From Leeuwenhoekiella blandensis MED217 (GTDB lineage Bacteria; Bacteroidota; Bacteroidia; Flavobacteriales; Flavobacteriaceae), in the NCBI RefSeq assembly GCF_000152985.1, contig NZ_CH672395.1:1501145-1565144 (forward strand): a DNA stretch of 64,000 bases, given 5' to 3'. A program made the position numbers and the translations under genes. Of this stretch, positions 8,961 to 19,180 are shown in pieces (within the stretch, counting starts at the first letter, position 1; each line of letters opens with the position of its first letter). The notes beneath the pieces were generated by a model, which was not told the origin of the DNA, searched no databases, and worked only from the letters and a program-made list of their open reading frames with translations.

Positions 8961-9053
8961 GACCCCAAAATGTATGTTTCTAAAGGCATAGGAACAAGTA
9001 TTTTGCCAATACGCTTTGGAGCCAGAGCAGAAATGGTAGAAATGGAAATTTAA
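8961..9053 (+). pseudogene. Remnant of a metallophosphoesterase C-terminus
   Basis: A short open frame that ends with TAA at 9051-9053 encodes DPKMYVSKGIGTSILPIRFG followed by ARAEMVEMEI. As I recall the family, this is the C-terminal tail of YkuE-type calcineurin-like metallophosphoesterases, which end YVSRGxGTSxxPxRFxxRPE. Nothing of the rest of the gene precedes it: the LuxR-type gene ends only about 20 bases before. It is therefore best read as the leftover 3' end of a deleted gene. The ATG at 8970 is probably not a real start. Confidence 0.55.
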
Positions 9054-9496
9054 AGTTTATTTGCGCACCATAGAAAAGCAACTGCTTTTAGCTTTAATTT
9101 GAAGCATTTTCAACTTATCGATTTTACATCTAAAACCTATTAATTTTTCAATTTAAAAGGTGTTTTGTTGTTGAATTTTTAATAAAATGTAATTATCACA
9201 CTTAATTTGTCTTTTTGAAGCATTTGACTTTTTCAAGTAAAATTATGTGCGCTTTTCAAGCACATTTCATTTCGAATTCGATCATTTTCAATACCTATTT
9301 ATAGGTTTGTTTGGTGTTTAAATTGTTGATTTTCAGTATTTAAAAAATTGTAAAAATAGTTTGTTTTATCAAGCAGTACACAACAGGACAGTAAAGCTAC
9401 AACGTTGTAGTATCATTGTTTATGTGACTAAGTCCTAAATCTTTTACTTCTAGGAGTGGTCTTTACAACATTTACATTTTTAACTAAACAAGAATT
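9054..9496. other. Long AT-rich leader region of the SusC gene
   Basis: No coding frame is visible. The stretch contains a TAGGTTTG element (9302-9309) that fits the Bacteroidota -7 consensus but lacks a clear -33 TTG, and the palindrome at 9397-9410. If transcription starts near 9315 the susC leader would be about 180 bases, long enough for post-transcriptional control. Confidence 0.45.
9397..9410. promoter_or_regulatory. 14-bp perfect palindrome, possible operator
   Basis: CTACAACGTTGTAG is a perfect palindrome about 86 bases before the SusC start codon. Its size and symmetry fit a dimeric helix-turn-helix operator such as a LuxR- or LacI-type site. The adjacent PAS-LuxR protein is the obvious candidate, but this is inference. 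Confidence 0.45.
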
Positions 9497-12400
9497 ATGA
9501 AAACTAAAAGAAAACTAAGCTCAATTTTTATTTTGCTGCTGTTTTTCTGTTCCCTTCATGTTCAGGCTCAAGAGACCATAACGGTTACTGGGACGATAAC
9601 AGATGCAGAAAATGGCCAGCCATTACCAGGAGTAAATGTATTGGTCAAGGGGACCAGCACAGGAGCCATCGCCGACTTTGATGGTAATTATACTATTGAT
9701 GCGGCAGCAGATGGCGTATTAATTTTTTCTTCTGTAGGTTTTGTCACTCAATCTGTTGCTATAAATGGTCGTTCTCAAATCAATTTGAGCCTAGCGGTTG
9801 ACAATCAACAACTGGATGAAGTCGTGGTAGTGGGATATGGTACTCAAAGTAGTAGAAAAGTAACTGGTGCAGTCCAGCAAATTAGTACCGAAGAATTGGC
9901 AGATATACCGGTACCACAGGTTACTCAAAAACTTCAGGGGAGGTTAGTTGGTGTTCAAATCAATCAGACCACTGGTAAACCGGGACAGGGAATCTAGGTT
10001 CGTGTGAGAGGTCAGGCTTCCATTTTAGCAGGAAGTGACCCTTTATACGTGGTCGATGGGTTTCCTATTGTAGGTGATATCAGTTCTATTAATCCTGATG
10101 AAATTGAAAATATAAGTGTACTTAAAGATGCTGCTTCAACATCATTATATGGTTCACGCGCGGCAAATGGCGTTGTTTTAATAACTACAAAATCTGGTAA
10201 AACCGAGCGAGGATCGTTATCCTTGAGTTATTATGGTGGAGTACAAATCGTTCCCGAACGTGGACGACCAGATTTAATGAACGGTACTGAGTTTGCTCAA
10301 TTTAGAAAAGAATCCTTTGAAGATTTAGGACAGCCGGTTCCAGAACCATTTCAAAATCCGGAACAATACGGCGAAGGTTTTGACTGGTATGACGCAATGT
10401 TTGTGGCGGCTCCTATTCAGAGTCTAAATCTCAATTGGAATTCCCGTACAGAACGCAGCTCTGTAGCGATCGTTGCAGGAGTCTTCAATCAGGACGGGGT
10501 GATGGTTAATTCAAATTTTAAAAGATACTCGCTTCGTGCAAATTCTACCTTTAAATTAAATGATAATTTAAATCTGGGCATTTCTGTCGCTCCTAATTAC
10601 TCTATAGATAACTTACCAAGTTCTGATGGTGCATTTTATGCAACTAATGTAAATTCTGGTATCCCCGGAGGTTTGGTTACTAATGCAATGCAAACCTGGC
10701 CAATATTACCCTTTGAGAATCCAGACGGAACGCTTCCGCTCACTGCTTGGATTCCAGGGGTAAGTGCTTTTCCAACACCCAACTGGTATCGTGCAGCTAA
10801 AGAAATTACCAATGAAACAAAATCTACTCGTATTTTAGGAAACTTGTTTTTAGAATACCGTCCAATAGAAGGTTTAACTTTGAAAACTTCTATTAATGGC
10901 GATTTTGGAAATTCTTCCTTTTTCAACTATAGCCCTTCTACTTCATCAACGACGTTCACCGCATTACCCCCGGTGATAGCTACGTCAATACGCCGTGAGA
11001 ATAAATATTTAAGCTGGTTGAATGAAAATACAGCGACTTATAATAAATCTTTTGGAAACCACAACTTTGAATTACTTGGTGGAATTTCGTACCAAAAGTA
11101 TGAAGGAGACAACTCCCAGCTATATTTGTCTAATTTTCCAGACGATCGCATTCGCACCATACAATCGGCGCTTAATATCGATAGAACAGCTTCTTTTAAT
11201 AATATTAATCACTGGAGTTTATCTTCCTATTTCTCGAGATTGAACTATGACTATGACGGTAAATACTTAGTAACATTGGCATTACGTCGTGATGGTTCGT
11301 CTAGATTTGGTTCAAACAATCGCTGGGGTAACTTTCCTTCAGTCTCTGCAGGATGGGTGTTTTCTGATGAATCTTTCCTAGAAAATGCAGATTTTTTAAG
11401 TTTTGGTAAAATAAGAGCAAGTTATGGTGTCATCGGTAATAACAACATAGGAAACTATACCCAATATGCATTGGTCGATAATTCAATTAATGCTGTTTTT
11501 GGGAACACTGTAGCAAGTGGTGCTGCTGTTACTACTTTAGGTAATGCTAATTTAGGTTGGGAACGTACAAAACAGTTTGACATTGGATTAGACCTGAGAT
11601 TCTTCAATAATAGAGTTGAGTTTATCTATGATTATTACAAGAAAAATACCACAGACCTTTTATTTAATGTGGCTATACCACAAGAATCAGGTTTTTCGAA
11701 TTTTAACGATAACGTTGGAGAAATTGAATTTTGGGGTCATGAGTTTGCTATCGTAAGTCGAAATGTGGCCAATGATAATTTTACGTGGAATACAAACTTT
11801 AATATCGCCTTTAACCGAAATAAAGTGGTGGCATTGGCAGAAGGAGTAGATCGAATTTTCTCACCAGGGGGAAACTATACCAGCATAACACGCGCAGGTG
11901 AACCTCTAGGACAATTTTGGGGTTTAATTCACGACGGTGTATATGATAATCAAGCAGAATTTGATTCCTCACCACGCGCGGTAGAATCTGAAGTAGGTAC
12001 TATCAAATTTGCCGATGTCAACGGGGACGGCGTCATTACATTCGGGAATGAAAATGATGACCGCACGGTAATTGGTAATCCGTTTCCTGATTACATTTTT
12101 GGTATTACTAATGACTTTAAATACAAGAATTGGGATGCAAGTGTGGTTATTTCAGGATCAGTAGGTAATGACATCGCAGTTACCACAGATCAAGGTCTTA
12201 CAAATCTTGATGGTGTTTTTAATGTACTCAGAGATGTACAGGACCGTTGGAGGTCTCCAGAGAATCCGGGAAGTGGTCGTTACGGGAAAACTACGAGCGC
12301 AACTTTTATGGAGCGTGATTGGTTCAGTTCTAGATTTATTGAAGACGGAAGTCATCTCACCGTCAAAAACATAACAGTAGGATACAATTTTCCTGTAAAA

Positions 12401-12598
12401 GAAGATGGATTGTTACAGCGTGCACGTGTATATGCCTCTGTTCAACAGGCATTTGTTTTTACTAAATATAGAGGGTCAAACCCAGAAATTAGTACCACAA
12501 CACAAGGGCAACAGGCCGGTGCATTGTCTTTAGGTTACGACTGGGGTTCCTATCCAGTACCTAGAACGTTTACAGTAGGATTTAATCTATCATTATAA
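9497..12598 (+). pseudogene. SusC/RagA-type TonB-linked outer-membrane receptor with in-frame TAG
   Basis: The two parts, 9497-9997 and 10004-12598, are in the same reading frame and separated only by a TAG codon at 9995-9997, inside the plug domain (PGQGI-stop-VRVRG). Together they give about 1033 residues, the normal SusC length. The protein has a signal peptide ending HVQAQ, a carboxypeptidase-like regulatory domain (about 30-115, GVNVLVKGT), the TonB box region DEVVVVGYG, a plug domain, and a barrel ending in the hydrophobic strand TVGFNLSL. SusC imports glycan oligomers with SusD. The rest of the frame shows no decay, so this is a very recent nonsense mutation, a sequencing error or readthrough. 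GTG at 10004 is unlikely to be a real start, as a receptor begun there would lack a signal peptide. Confidence 0.85.
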
Positions 12599-12608
12599 AA
12601 AATATATC

Positions 12609-14108
12609 ATGAAAAGCATATTTAAAATATTTCTAATTCTTTTCGCAGGCATAATGATTTCCTGCGAAGAAGATTTTCTGCAACTGCCCCCGGAAGACTC
12701 TTTGAGTAAAGAAATTTTCTTCAACACTCAAAGTGATTTTGAACAAGCTATCAATGCTACCTATGCGCCATTGCGGGCGCTACACGAAGTGCCCAATGGC
12801 GTCAATTTTCAAGGGGCTTGGGGTCTGGGTGAACTTACTTCAGATAACACGTATTATAAATACAACTCAAATTATCGAGCAGTACAAGATGGAGAAAGCT
12901 TGGCCGATTTTTATGTGAATGACGGTAATGCTACCATCCAAAACAATTATGTGACCAATTATCTAATCATTTCGCGAGCCAATCAAATTCTTGCATTGAT
13001 TGATGATGTCGAGTTTGATGCTGCTGCTGTAAAAGACAATGTTAAAGGGCAAGCATTGTTTTTAAGAGCGCTTAGTTATTTTGAGTTAGTACAATTTTAT
13101 GGCGCTATACCGCTTCACTTAGTGCCGGTTACCGGTCGTGAAGATGCGGCGCTGCCACTTTCTGCACCCGGTGAGGTATATACTCAGATTTTAGCCGATG
13201 TGAATGACGCGATAAACCTTTTACCGGTTAAATCTAATCAGGAAGCCGGTAGAGCTACGAGAGGATCGGCACAGATGCTGTTAGCTAATGTCTATATGGT
13301 TCAAGAAAATTGGGATGATGCAGAAACTTTATTAAAAATCATCGATGCTTCAAATGAATATGATTTGTTAGGAAGTTATGCAGCTGTTTTTGATTTATCT
13401 AACCAAAATAGTATTGAGTCTATTTTTGAAGTTCAATATTTAGAAGGGACAGATGGTTTTGCAAGTTCTTTTCAGTACGAGTGGCTTCCGATGCCATTAA
13501 CCGGAGAGCAGGTAGCCTCAATTACCGGGGTCACTAATTCTCAGGCAGCCAACACTCAAGGCTTTAATATACCAACACCAGATCTTCTCGGGAGTTATGA
13601 GGATGGTGATACCCGTAAGTCAGCTTCGATTGACAGTATTCTTTTAGAAGGTACCTATTTCCCCTATATCGACAAATTTTGGGAACCGCATTCAACGCCG
13701 CAGTTAACCGGAGTAAATTGGCCCGTTTATAGGTTTTCTGAAGCCTTGTTGTTTCTTGCAGAAGCTATAAATGAGCAAGGAAGACCCGGAGAAGCAGAAC
13801 CTTATATAAATCGTGTAAGAGCTAGAGCAGGTCTTGACCCGGTAAGTGGTCTTAATCAGAACCAAATGCGTGAAGCTATTATGAACGAGCGACGCGTAGA
13901 ATTAGCCTTTGAAAATAAGCGCTGGTTAGATTTGGTACGTACAGGTACGGCTCAGGAGGTGATGACCGCTTTCGGCCAGCGCGTAAAAGCTAATCCACAA
14001 GACTACTATTTTCCTGAAGGTTTTGCACCACCTGCGGCGGCTTTCAATTCTATATATACAACATTTCCATTACCGGCGAGTGAGGCTTTATTAAATCCAA
14101 ATTTTTAG
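12609..14108 (+). CDS. SusD/RagB family nutrient-binding outer-membrane lipoprotein
   Basis: This 499-residue protein has a lipoprotein signal peptide with the lipobox Cys in GIMISCEED (residue 19) and the SusD fold: an N-terminal TPR-like region (DFEQAINATYAPLRALHE) and the C-terminal RagB domain ending near LPASEALLNPNF. The segment YRFSEALLFLAEAINEQGR and the RVRARAGLD stretch are typical. It caps the SusC channel on the cell surface and binds the glycan. It starts ten bases after the SusC stop, in the same operon. It is intact although its partner has a nonsense codon, which argues that the lesion is recent or an artefact. Confidence 0.93.
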   Translation: MKSIFKIFLILFAGIMISCEEDFLQLPPEDSLSKEIFFNTQSDFEQAINATYAPLRALHEVPNGVNFQGAWGLGELTSDNTYYKYNSNYRAVQDGESLADFYVNDGNATIQNNYVTNYLIISRANQILALIDDVEFDAAAVKDNVKGQALFLRALSYFELVQFYGAIPLHLVPVTGREDAALPLSAPGEVYTQILADVNDAINLLPVKSNQEAGRATRGSAQMLLANVYMVQENWDDAETLLKIIDASNEYDLLGSYAAVFDLSNQNSIESIFEVQYLEGTDGFASSFQYEWLPMPLTGEQVASITGVTNSQAANTQGFNIPTPDLLGSYEDGDTRKSASIDSILLEGTYFPYIDKFWEPHSTPQLTGVNWPVYRFSEALLFLAEAINEQGRPGEAEPYINRVRARAGLDPVSGLNQNQMREAIMNERRVELAFENKRWLDLVRTGTAQEVMTAFGQRVKANPQDYYFPEGFAPPAAAFNSIYTTFPLPASEALLNPNF

Positions 14109-14390
14109 AGTATCGGTAAATTAATAAGAGAAGAAGATGTGTTTGTTTGTTTTTCTTTCCTGGTGTTTTTTAATGCCGGGAAAGATTTTCAAACTAATTT
14201 CATTTTTTACAAAATACGTTGAAAAATAAAATTCTAAAATATCAAAGCAGATTTAATAGTTCGTCACTAATTTTTTGTGAAACTAAGCGTATAAATAGGG
14301 ATCTGTGCAATTCATTAAAATTAAATACTCTTATTTTTAAAGGGACAAAACAACAGAAGCAAATCAATCTGAAAAATAAAGCTAATAGTT

Positions 14391-16073
14391 ATGCATTCGC
14401 GTAGATCATTTCTAAAAACAACTTCTGCTACAGCAGGCCTTTTTTTATTATCTGGAAACTTTTGGGTTCGAGGAATGGGCTTAATAAATAGTCCCGAAGA
14501 ATATATTACAGCAGAAACCCAGTATGGCAGTATAAGAGGAAGTAGGTCTCAAGGGGTTAATGCCTTTAAAGGAATTCCATATGCGGGCTCAGTTTCTGGC
14601 TTAAATAGATTTAAAATGCCAGCTCAGTTAAAACCGTGGACTGGAATACGGGACGCATTGACCTTAGGAGCTCCAGCTATTCAAGCACCGCGACGAGGTG
14701 AGCCTCAGCCAGATGAAGATTGCTTATTTCTTAATGTGTGGACACCGGCCAACGACAATAAAAAAAGAACTGTTATGTTTTACAACCACGGCGGTGGCTT
14801 CGTAATAGGTTCTGGAGGTTCTGCGGGACAAGATGGAGCTAATTTAGCCAGAAATTTTGATGTGGTGGTTGTCGAGACAAATCACAGACTGGGAATTCTA
14901 GGTTTTTTATACCTAGATGCTATTGGCGGGGAAGAATATGCAGGTTCGGGTAATATGGGACTTTTAGATATTACTGAAGGGCTCAAATGGGTGCACAATA
15001 ATATTGAATCCTTTGGTGGAGATCCTGAAAATGTTATGATTTTTGGGGAATCTGGTGGAGGAGCTAAAACCTCTTGTCTCTATACGATGCCGGCTGCTGC
15101 GCCCTATTTTAATAAAGCATCTATAGAAAGTGGTCCGGGCGTTCGAATGCTTACCAAAGAAATGGCTGAACAAAATACTGAGATGATTCTCCGACAGTTT
15201 GGACTTACAAAATCAAACTGGAGAAAGTTACTTGACATACCAGCCGCTGAAATATTGAAAGTTCAGTCTCAGCTTCCGTTTGTTCCACCATTTCAAGAAA
15301 GAACAACTGCATCTAGTTTAGCAAAAACTCAGGTGGGTGGAGTAGGACCTGTAATAGACGGTGTGGTGATGTCTCAGCATCCTTTTGATCCTGTTGCGCC
15401 AGCCATTTCAAAAGACAAACCTTTAATGGTAGGGTGGAATGAAGATGAGTATACCTTTTTTGCGTGGGAACGAAGAGATACTGAATTTGCAAATCTTGAT
15501 TTTAAAGGGCTTGAGAAGCGCTTAACTCCGCAGTTTGGTAATGATACTCAAAAAATCATATCAACCTATCGGCAAGCTCGCCCTCAGGCGAGTGCAGCAG
15601 ATATATTCATAGCGGTATCTTCAATTACGATGATGGGGCTTGGGTCTGTAGAAATTGCAGAGGCAAAGCTAGATCAACAAAGTGCTCCGGTATATTTGTA
15701 TAATTTCGGGTACAAATCTGAGCGTACGATCCCCGGAACCGATTATCCGATGGGAACACCGCACGCGATGGATATTTCATTTAAATTCAATAATGAGGTT
15801 CCGCCAAAAGCGGGAGAAAAGGATCAGCCCAGTTTCTTTGGTGGTGGACGTCCCGAACGCTTTGAGGCTTCGCATAAAATGGCATCCTACTGGACGGGCT
15901 TTGCTAAAACGGGAAAACCACACGGCGATGCGTTGCCTGAGTGGCCAGAATATAATCTTAACAACAAGCCCATGATGCGTATTGCAGAGCATTGCGAGGT
16001 TATTGATAATCGCTTTGCTCAGGAATTAGCTATGTGGCGTGAGATTGGCCGTTTACCCAAACAGACCAATTAA
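14391..16073 (+). CDS. Tat-exported carboxylesterase/lipase family protein (type B)
   Basis: This 560-residue enzyme has a twin-arginine signal (SRRSFLK then a hydrophobic stretch) and a type B carboxylesterase domain. It carries the EDCLFLNVWTP signature (near residues 109-119), the oxyanion NHGGGF loop, the nucleophile in FGESGGG (Ser221) and a catalytic His in GTPHAMD. In a glycan locus it would remove acyl or methyl ester decorations from the imported polysaccharide in the periplasm. It follows SusD after about 280 bases, which contain a hairpin (TCTTTCCTGG/CCGGGAAAGA) but no strong terminator. A short frame at 14219-14404 in that gap is probably spurious. Confidence 0.85.
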   Translation: MHSRRSFLKTTSATAGLFLLSGNFWVRGMGLINSPEEYITAETQYGSIRGSRSQGVNAFKGIPYAGSVSGLNRFKMPAQLKPWTGIRDALTLGAPAIQAPRRGEPQPDEDCLFLNVWTPANDNKKRTVMFYNHGGGFVIGSGGSAGQDGANLARNFDVVVVETNHRLGILGFLYLDAIGGEEYAGSGNMGLLDITEGLKWVHNNIESFGGDPENVMIFGESGGGAKTSCLYTMPAAAPYFNKASIESGPGVRMLTKEMAEQNTEMILRQFGLTKSNWRKLLDIPAAEILKVQSQLPFVPPFQERTTASSLAKTQVGGVGPVIDGVVMSQHPFDPVAPAISKDKPLMVGWNEDEYTFFAWERRDTEFANLDFKGLEKRLTPQFGNDTQKIISTYRQARPQASAADIFIAVSSITMMGLGSVEIAEAKLDQQSAPVYLYNFGYKSERTIPGTDYPMGTPHAMDISFKFNNEVPPKAGEKDQPSFFGGGRPERFEASHKMASYWTGFAKTGKPHGDALPEWPEYNLNNKPMMRIAEHCEVIDNRFAQELAMWREIGRLPKQTN

Positions 16074-16101
16074 AAAACATTGTAAAACAAAGATCATAAT
16101 T

Positions 16102-18444
16102 ATGAAAAATATACTTTCAATTCTAATTTTGATATTCGGGGTGTCGCTTATGGCGCAACGCCCTCAGCAAAGCGAATGGACCGCCAGCTGGATCACATTA
16201 GATAAAGAAAATGCAGCGTCTGCAGGGCAATACTTATTTAGAAAAAGCATTGCTCTTGAAGCAGTACCCGAGACGTTCAATATTCGTATTTCGGCAGATA
16301 ATAGGTACAAGCTTTTTGTGAATGAAAGCTTAGTTTCTACAGGTCCTAACTGGGGAGATATTAAGCATTACAACTATCTCAAGCTTGATCTGGCACCTTA
16401 TCTGAAATCAGGTCAAAATAGCATTGCAGTACAAGTGTGGAATGAAGCCGACTTGAGACCGGTGGCGCAGTTTTCTTATAAAACCGCGCTTATCATCCAG
16501 GGAATGGAAGAATCTTCTCAGGTTATCAATACAGATGAAAGTTGGAAGGTGTTAAAAGACACAAGCTATACACCCAAAAAACAGCAAGTAGATGGCTATT
16601 ATGCCGCTGGCGCCGGAGATTTTATAGATTTTAATAAGGGAGTTTTCGGTTGGAAAGCGATAGACTTTGACGATACTACGTGGGAAACTGCTGAAAAAGT
16701 TTTTGAGGCAACCGCTCAAGGTTTCGGTTTTAGACAACAGGCGGGTTGGCAGTTGGTTCCATCCATTTTACCGGATATGGAATTGAAGAAGGAACGCTTA
16801 CAAAGTCTACGGCGGGCAGAAGGAGTGCAGGTTCCTAAAACCTTTCCTCAGGAGCTAACGGCAATTACCATTCCTGCCAATACAAAAGCTACATTGCTTC
16901 TAGATCAGGAACATCTTACAAATGCGTACTTGACATTGCTTTTCAGCAAAGGAAAAAACAGTGGTATCACGCTAACGTATGCTGAAAGTTTATTTGATGC
17001 CAATGGCGTTAAGGGAAATAGAAATCGTGTAGAAGAAAAAGAAATTAAAGGAAGACGGGATAGTATTATTTCTGGAGGTCAAATGAATCAGGAATTTACG
17101 ACCTTAACCTACAGAACGTATAGATACCTTCAGTTAGCTATAGAAACGCAGGACGAGCCGCTGGTTGTTGAAGATATTTATGGCACCTTCAAAGGTTATC
17201 CTTTTGAACTGAATGCACAACTTGACACCAAGGATGAGGAGCTCGAAAAGATGATGGAGATCGGTTGGAGAACCGCCCGACTTTGTGCAGTGGATACCTA
17301 TATGGATTGCCCTTACTATGAGCGTCTGCAATATGTAGGAGATACCAGAATTCAACATTTTGTTTCTTTTTATAATAGTGGTGATGATCGCTTGATCAAA
17401 AACGCCATAAACCTGCTTGATTATTCGAGACAACCTAATGGCTATACGCTTAGCCGTTATCCCGACCGACAAGATCAAGTAATTCCTACTTACGCGCTTT
17501 GGTATGTGAGTATCTTGTATGATTACATGATGTATGGTACAGATACCGACTTTATAACTGAAAAATTGATGGGTTCTAGACAGGTTTTAAACTACTTTAT
17601 CACCTATCTGGATAAGGATGGGTCACTGAAGAATGTTCCCGGATGGAATTATACCGATTGGGTTCCTGAGTGGAACTTTGGTGTTGCGCCAATGGCTGAA
17701 GATGGTTCTTCGGCATTATTAGATTTACAAATGCTTCTTGCACTGCAATCAGGTATTGCGCTAGAAAAGGAATTGGGTAAACCCGAGTTTGTAACGCTTT
17801 ATGAAACACTAGCAGCGCAATTAAAAACGACTATAAAATCAAAATATTGGGATGAAGCTTCAGGTTTATTTGCAGATACTCCAGATAAGCAAAAGTATTC
17901 GCAGCATGCCAATTCGCTAGCAATTCTCGCTGATATTGTAGATGACCCAACAAAACAAGCCATTGGAGCTAAATTACTTTCAAATGAAGATTTGGCTCCG
18001 GCATCGATCTATTTTAAATATTATCTACACCTAGCGCTCAATGCCGCCGGTTATGGAGATGATTATTTAGATTGGTTAGATATCTGGAGAAAAAACATAG
18101 ATTTAGGCCTTACCACCTGGGGCGAAACATCTCAGGTAGAAACTACACGTTCTGATTGTCACGCTTGGGGAGCGAGTCCAAATATTGAGTTTTTCAGAAT
18201 TATTTTAGGAATTGAAAGCGCTGCGCCAAATTTTGAAAAGGTAAAAATTGAACCTCATATTGAAGATTTTGAAACAATAGGAGGGGAGATGCCACACCCT
18301 GCAGGTATGATCAAAGTAGCTTATGACCAAAAAGGTTCAAAACTGAAAGCGACGATTACCTTGCCAAAAGGTATCACAGGAACTTTTGTTTGGGATGGGA
18401 AAGTTCAGGATTTATCCTCTGGCGAAAATACCTTGAGTCTGTAA
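16102..18444 (+). CDS. Glycoside hydrolase family 78 (alpha-L-rhamnosidase-like)
   Basis: This 780-residue secreted enzyme has a signal peptide ending LMAQ, an N-terminal beta-sandwich region resembling rhamnosidase domains (about 30-330), and an alpha/alpha-six barrel with the GH78 hallmark DCPYYERLQYVGDTRIQ (about residue 405). The C-terminal active-site stretch is TTWGET followed by DCHAWGASP. Family members remove alpha-L-rhamnose from plant or algal glycans. The ATG at 16102 is chosen because it starts a proper signal peptide; the frame is open back to 16039 inside the esterase gene. It starts 28 bases after the esterase stop. Exact linkage is inferred. Confidence 0.85.
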   Translation: MKNILSILILIFGVSLMAQRPQQSEWTASWITLDKENAASAGQYLFRKSIALEAVPETFNIRISADNRYKLFVNESLVSTGPNWGDIKHYNYLKLDLAPYLKSGQNSIAVQVWNEADLRPVAQFSYKTALIIQGMEESSQVINTDESWKVLKDTSYTPKKQQVDGYYAAGAGDFIDFNKGVFGWKAIDFDDTTWETAEKVFEATAQGFGFRQQAGWQLVPSILPDMELKKERLQSLRRAEGVQVPKTFPQELTAITIPANTKATLLLDQEHLTNAYLTLLFSKGKNSGITLTYAESLFDANGVKGNRNRVEEKEIKGRRDSIISGGQMNQEFTTLTYRTYRYLQLAIETQDEPLVVEDIYGTFKGYPFELNAQLDTKDEELEKMMEIGWRTARLCAVDTYMDCPYYERLQYVGDTRIQHFVSFYNSGDDRLIKNAINLLDYSRQPNGYTLSRYPDRQDQVIPTYALWYVSILYDYMMYGTDTDFITEKLMGSRQVLNYFITYLDKDGSLKNVPGWNYTDWVPEWNFGVAPMAEDGSSALLDLQMLLALQSGIALEKELGKPEFVTLYETLAAQLKTTIKSKYWDEASGLFADTPDKQKYSQHANSLAILADIVDDPTKQAIGAKLLSNEDLAPASIYFKYYLHLALNAAGYGDDYLDWLDIWRKNIDLGLTTWGETSQVETTRSDCHAWGASPNIEFFRIILGIESAAPNFEKVKIEPHIEDFETIGGEMPHPAGMIKVAYDQKGSKLKATITLPKGITGTFVWDGKVQDLSSGENTLSL

Positions 18445-18449
18445 AATAA

Positions 18450-18480
18450 AAGGTATTGATTGGTTTCTGATCAATGCCTT
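18450..18480. terminator. Terminator hairpin between convergent GH78 and LytTR genes
   Basis: AAGGTATTGAT/ATCAATGCCTT forms an 11-bp stem with one G-T pair. A run of A precedes it and TTATTCTTTC follows. It overlaps the stop codon of the response regulator gene by two bases. Confidence 0.6.
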
Positions 18481-19180
18481 ATTCTTTCAAAAGTTTATTA
18501 ACCTGAGCTTTGTAAAAATTACCGATAGGGAGATGCTTTTCAAGAGCTTGGACCCTGTTTCCTTCAATGATCTTGATATGCTTTTTTGAGACGATAAAGG
18601 ATTTATGAATGCGTATAAAATCAGCTTTAGGTACTTTTTCCATTAAGTCGGAAAGTTTTGATCTAACCAGTAGTTGATCATTTTCAAAGATGATTTTAGC
18701 ATAATTTCCGGCAGCTTCGATGTAAACAATTTCATCGAGTGTTACCTGAATATGCTTCTTATCAGCATACACAAAAATGGTTTCTTTTTGTAACTTGTTT
18801 TCAGTAATACGGTTTGATAAACGCTGTGCGTCTACCTCCAATGCTTTATTGACTGCTTTCAGAAAGCGTTCAAAACTGAAAGGTTTTAAAAGGTAGTCTG
18901 AAATTTCCAGTTCGTATCCTTCTAAAGCATATTCTTGATAAGCCGTGGTCACGATGATCTTGGGCTTTTTAGATAAACTTCTTAAGAAATCAAAGCCTTT
19001 AAGTTTCGGCATATTTAGATCTAGAAATATGAGATCAACTTGATTTGTCCTGAGATAATCTAAAGCTTCCAGCGCGTCGTAGCAGTGTTTTGCAAGCTTC
19101 AAATCTGGAATGAGATCACAATACTCCTTTATGATTTGGTGAGCCATTTGCTCATCGTCAATGATTAGATACTTGGTCAT
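18479..19180 (-). CDS. LytTR-family response regulator
   Basis: This 233-residue regulator has a receiver domain (acidic pair D8/D9, phospho-acceptor D54 in FLDLNMP, conserved T in VTTAYQ and K in LLKPF) and a C-terminal LytTR DNA-binding domain (about 135-233, with EAAGNYAKI and FIRIHKSFIV). It overlaps its kinase gene by four bases (ATGA). It sits at the end of the GH78 locus on the opposite strand and may control those genes. No repeat motif like that of the 43.2 kb LytTR protein was found around it. Confidence 0.92.
   Translation of the reverse strand: MTKYLIIDDEQMAHQIIKEYCDLIPDLKLAKHCYDALEALDYLRTNQVDLIFLDLNMPKLKGFDFLRSLSKKPKIIVTTAYQEYALEGYELEISDYLLKPFSFERFLKAVNKALEVDAQRLSNRITENKLQKETIFVYADKKHIQVTLDEIVYIEAAGNYAKIIFENDQLLVRSKLSDLMEKVPKADFIRIHKSFIVSKKHIKIIEGNRVQALEKHLPIGNFYKAQVNKLLKE

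Noticed and set aside
9995-9997. TAG recoded as an amino acid
   Set aside because: No pyrrolysine or suppressor machinery is visible and every other gene here uses normal stops. Nothing in the sequence supports recoding.
12158-12374. Small overlapping frames within the SusC barrel region
   Set aside because: They are shadows of the long SusC frame with no independent start or family.
10004-12598. A separate SusC-like gene starting with GTG at 10004
   Set aside because: It is in frame with the upstream 9497-9997 part, lacks a signal peptide and begins inside the plug domain. It is the rest of one interrupted gene.
14219-14404. Short open frame of 61 codons before the carboxylesterase gene
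   Set aside because: Low-complexity Lys/Asn-rich product with no recognisable features and overlap with the esterase start; it is most likely part of the leader.
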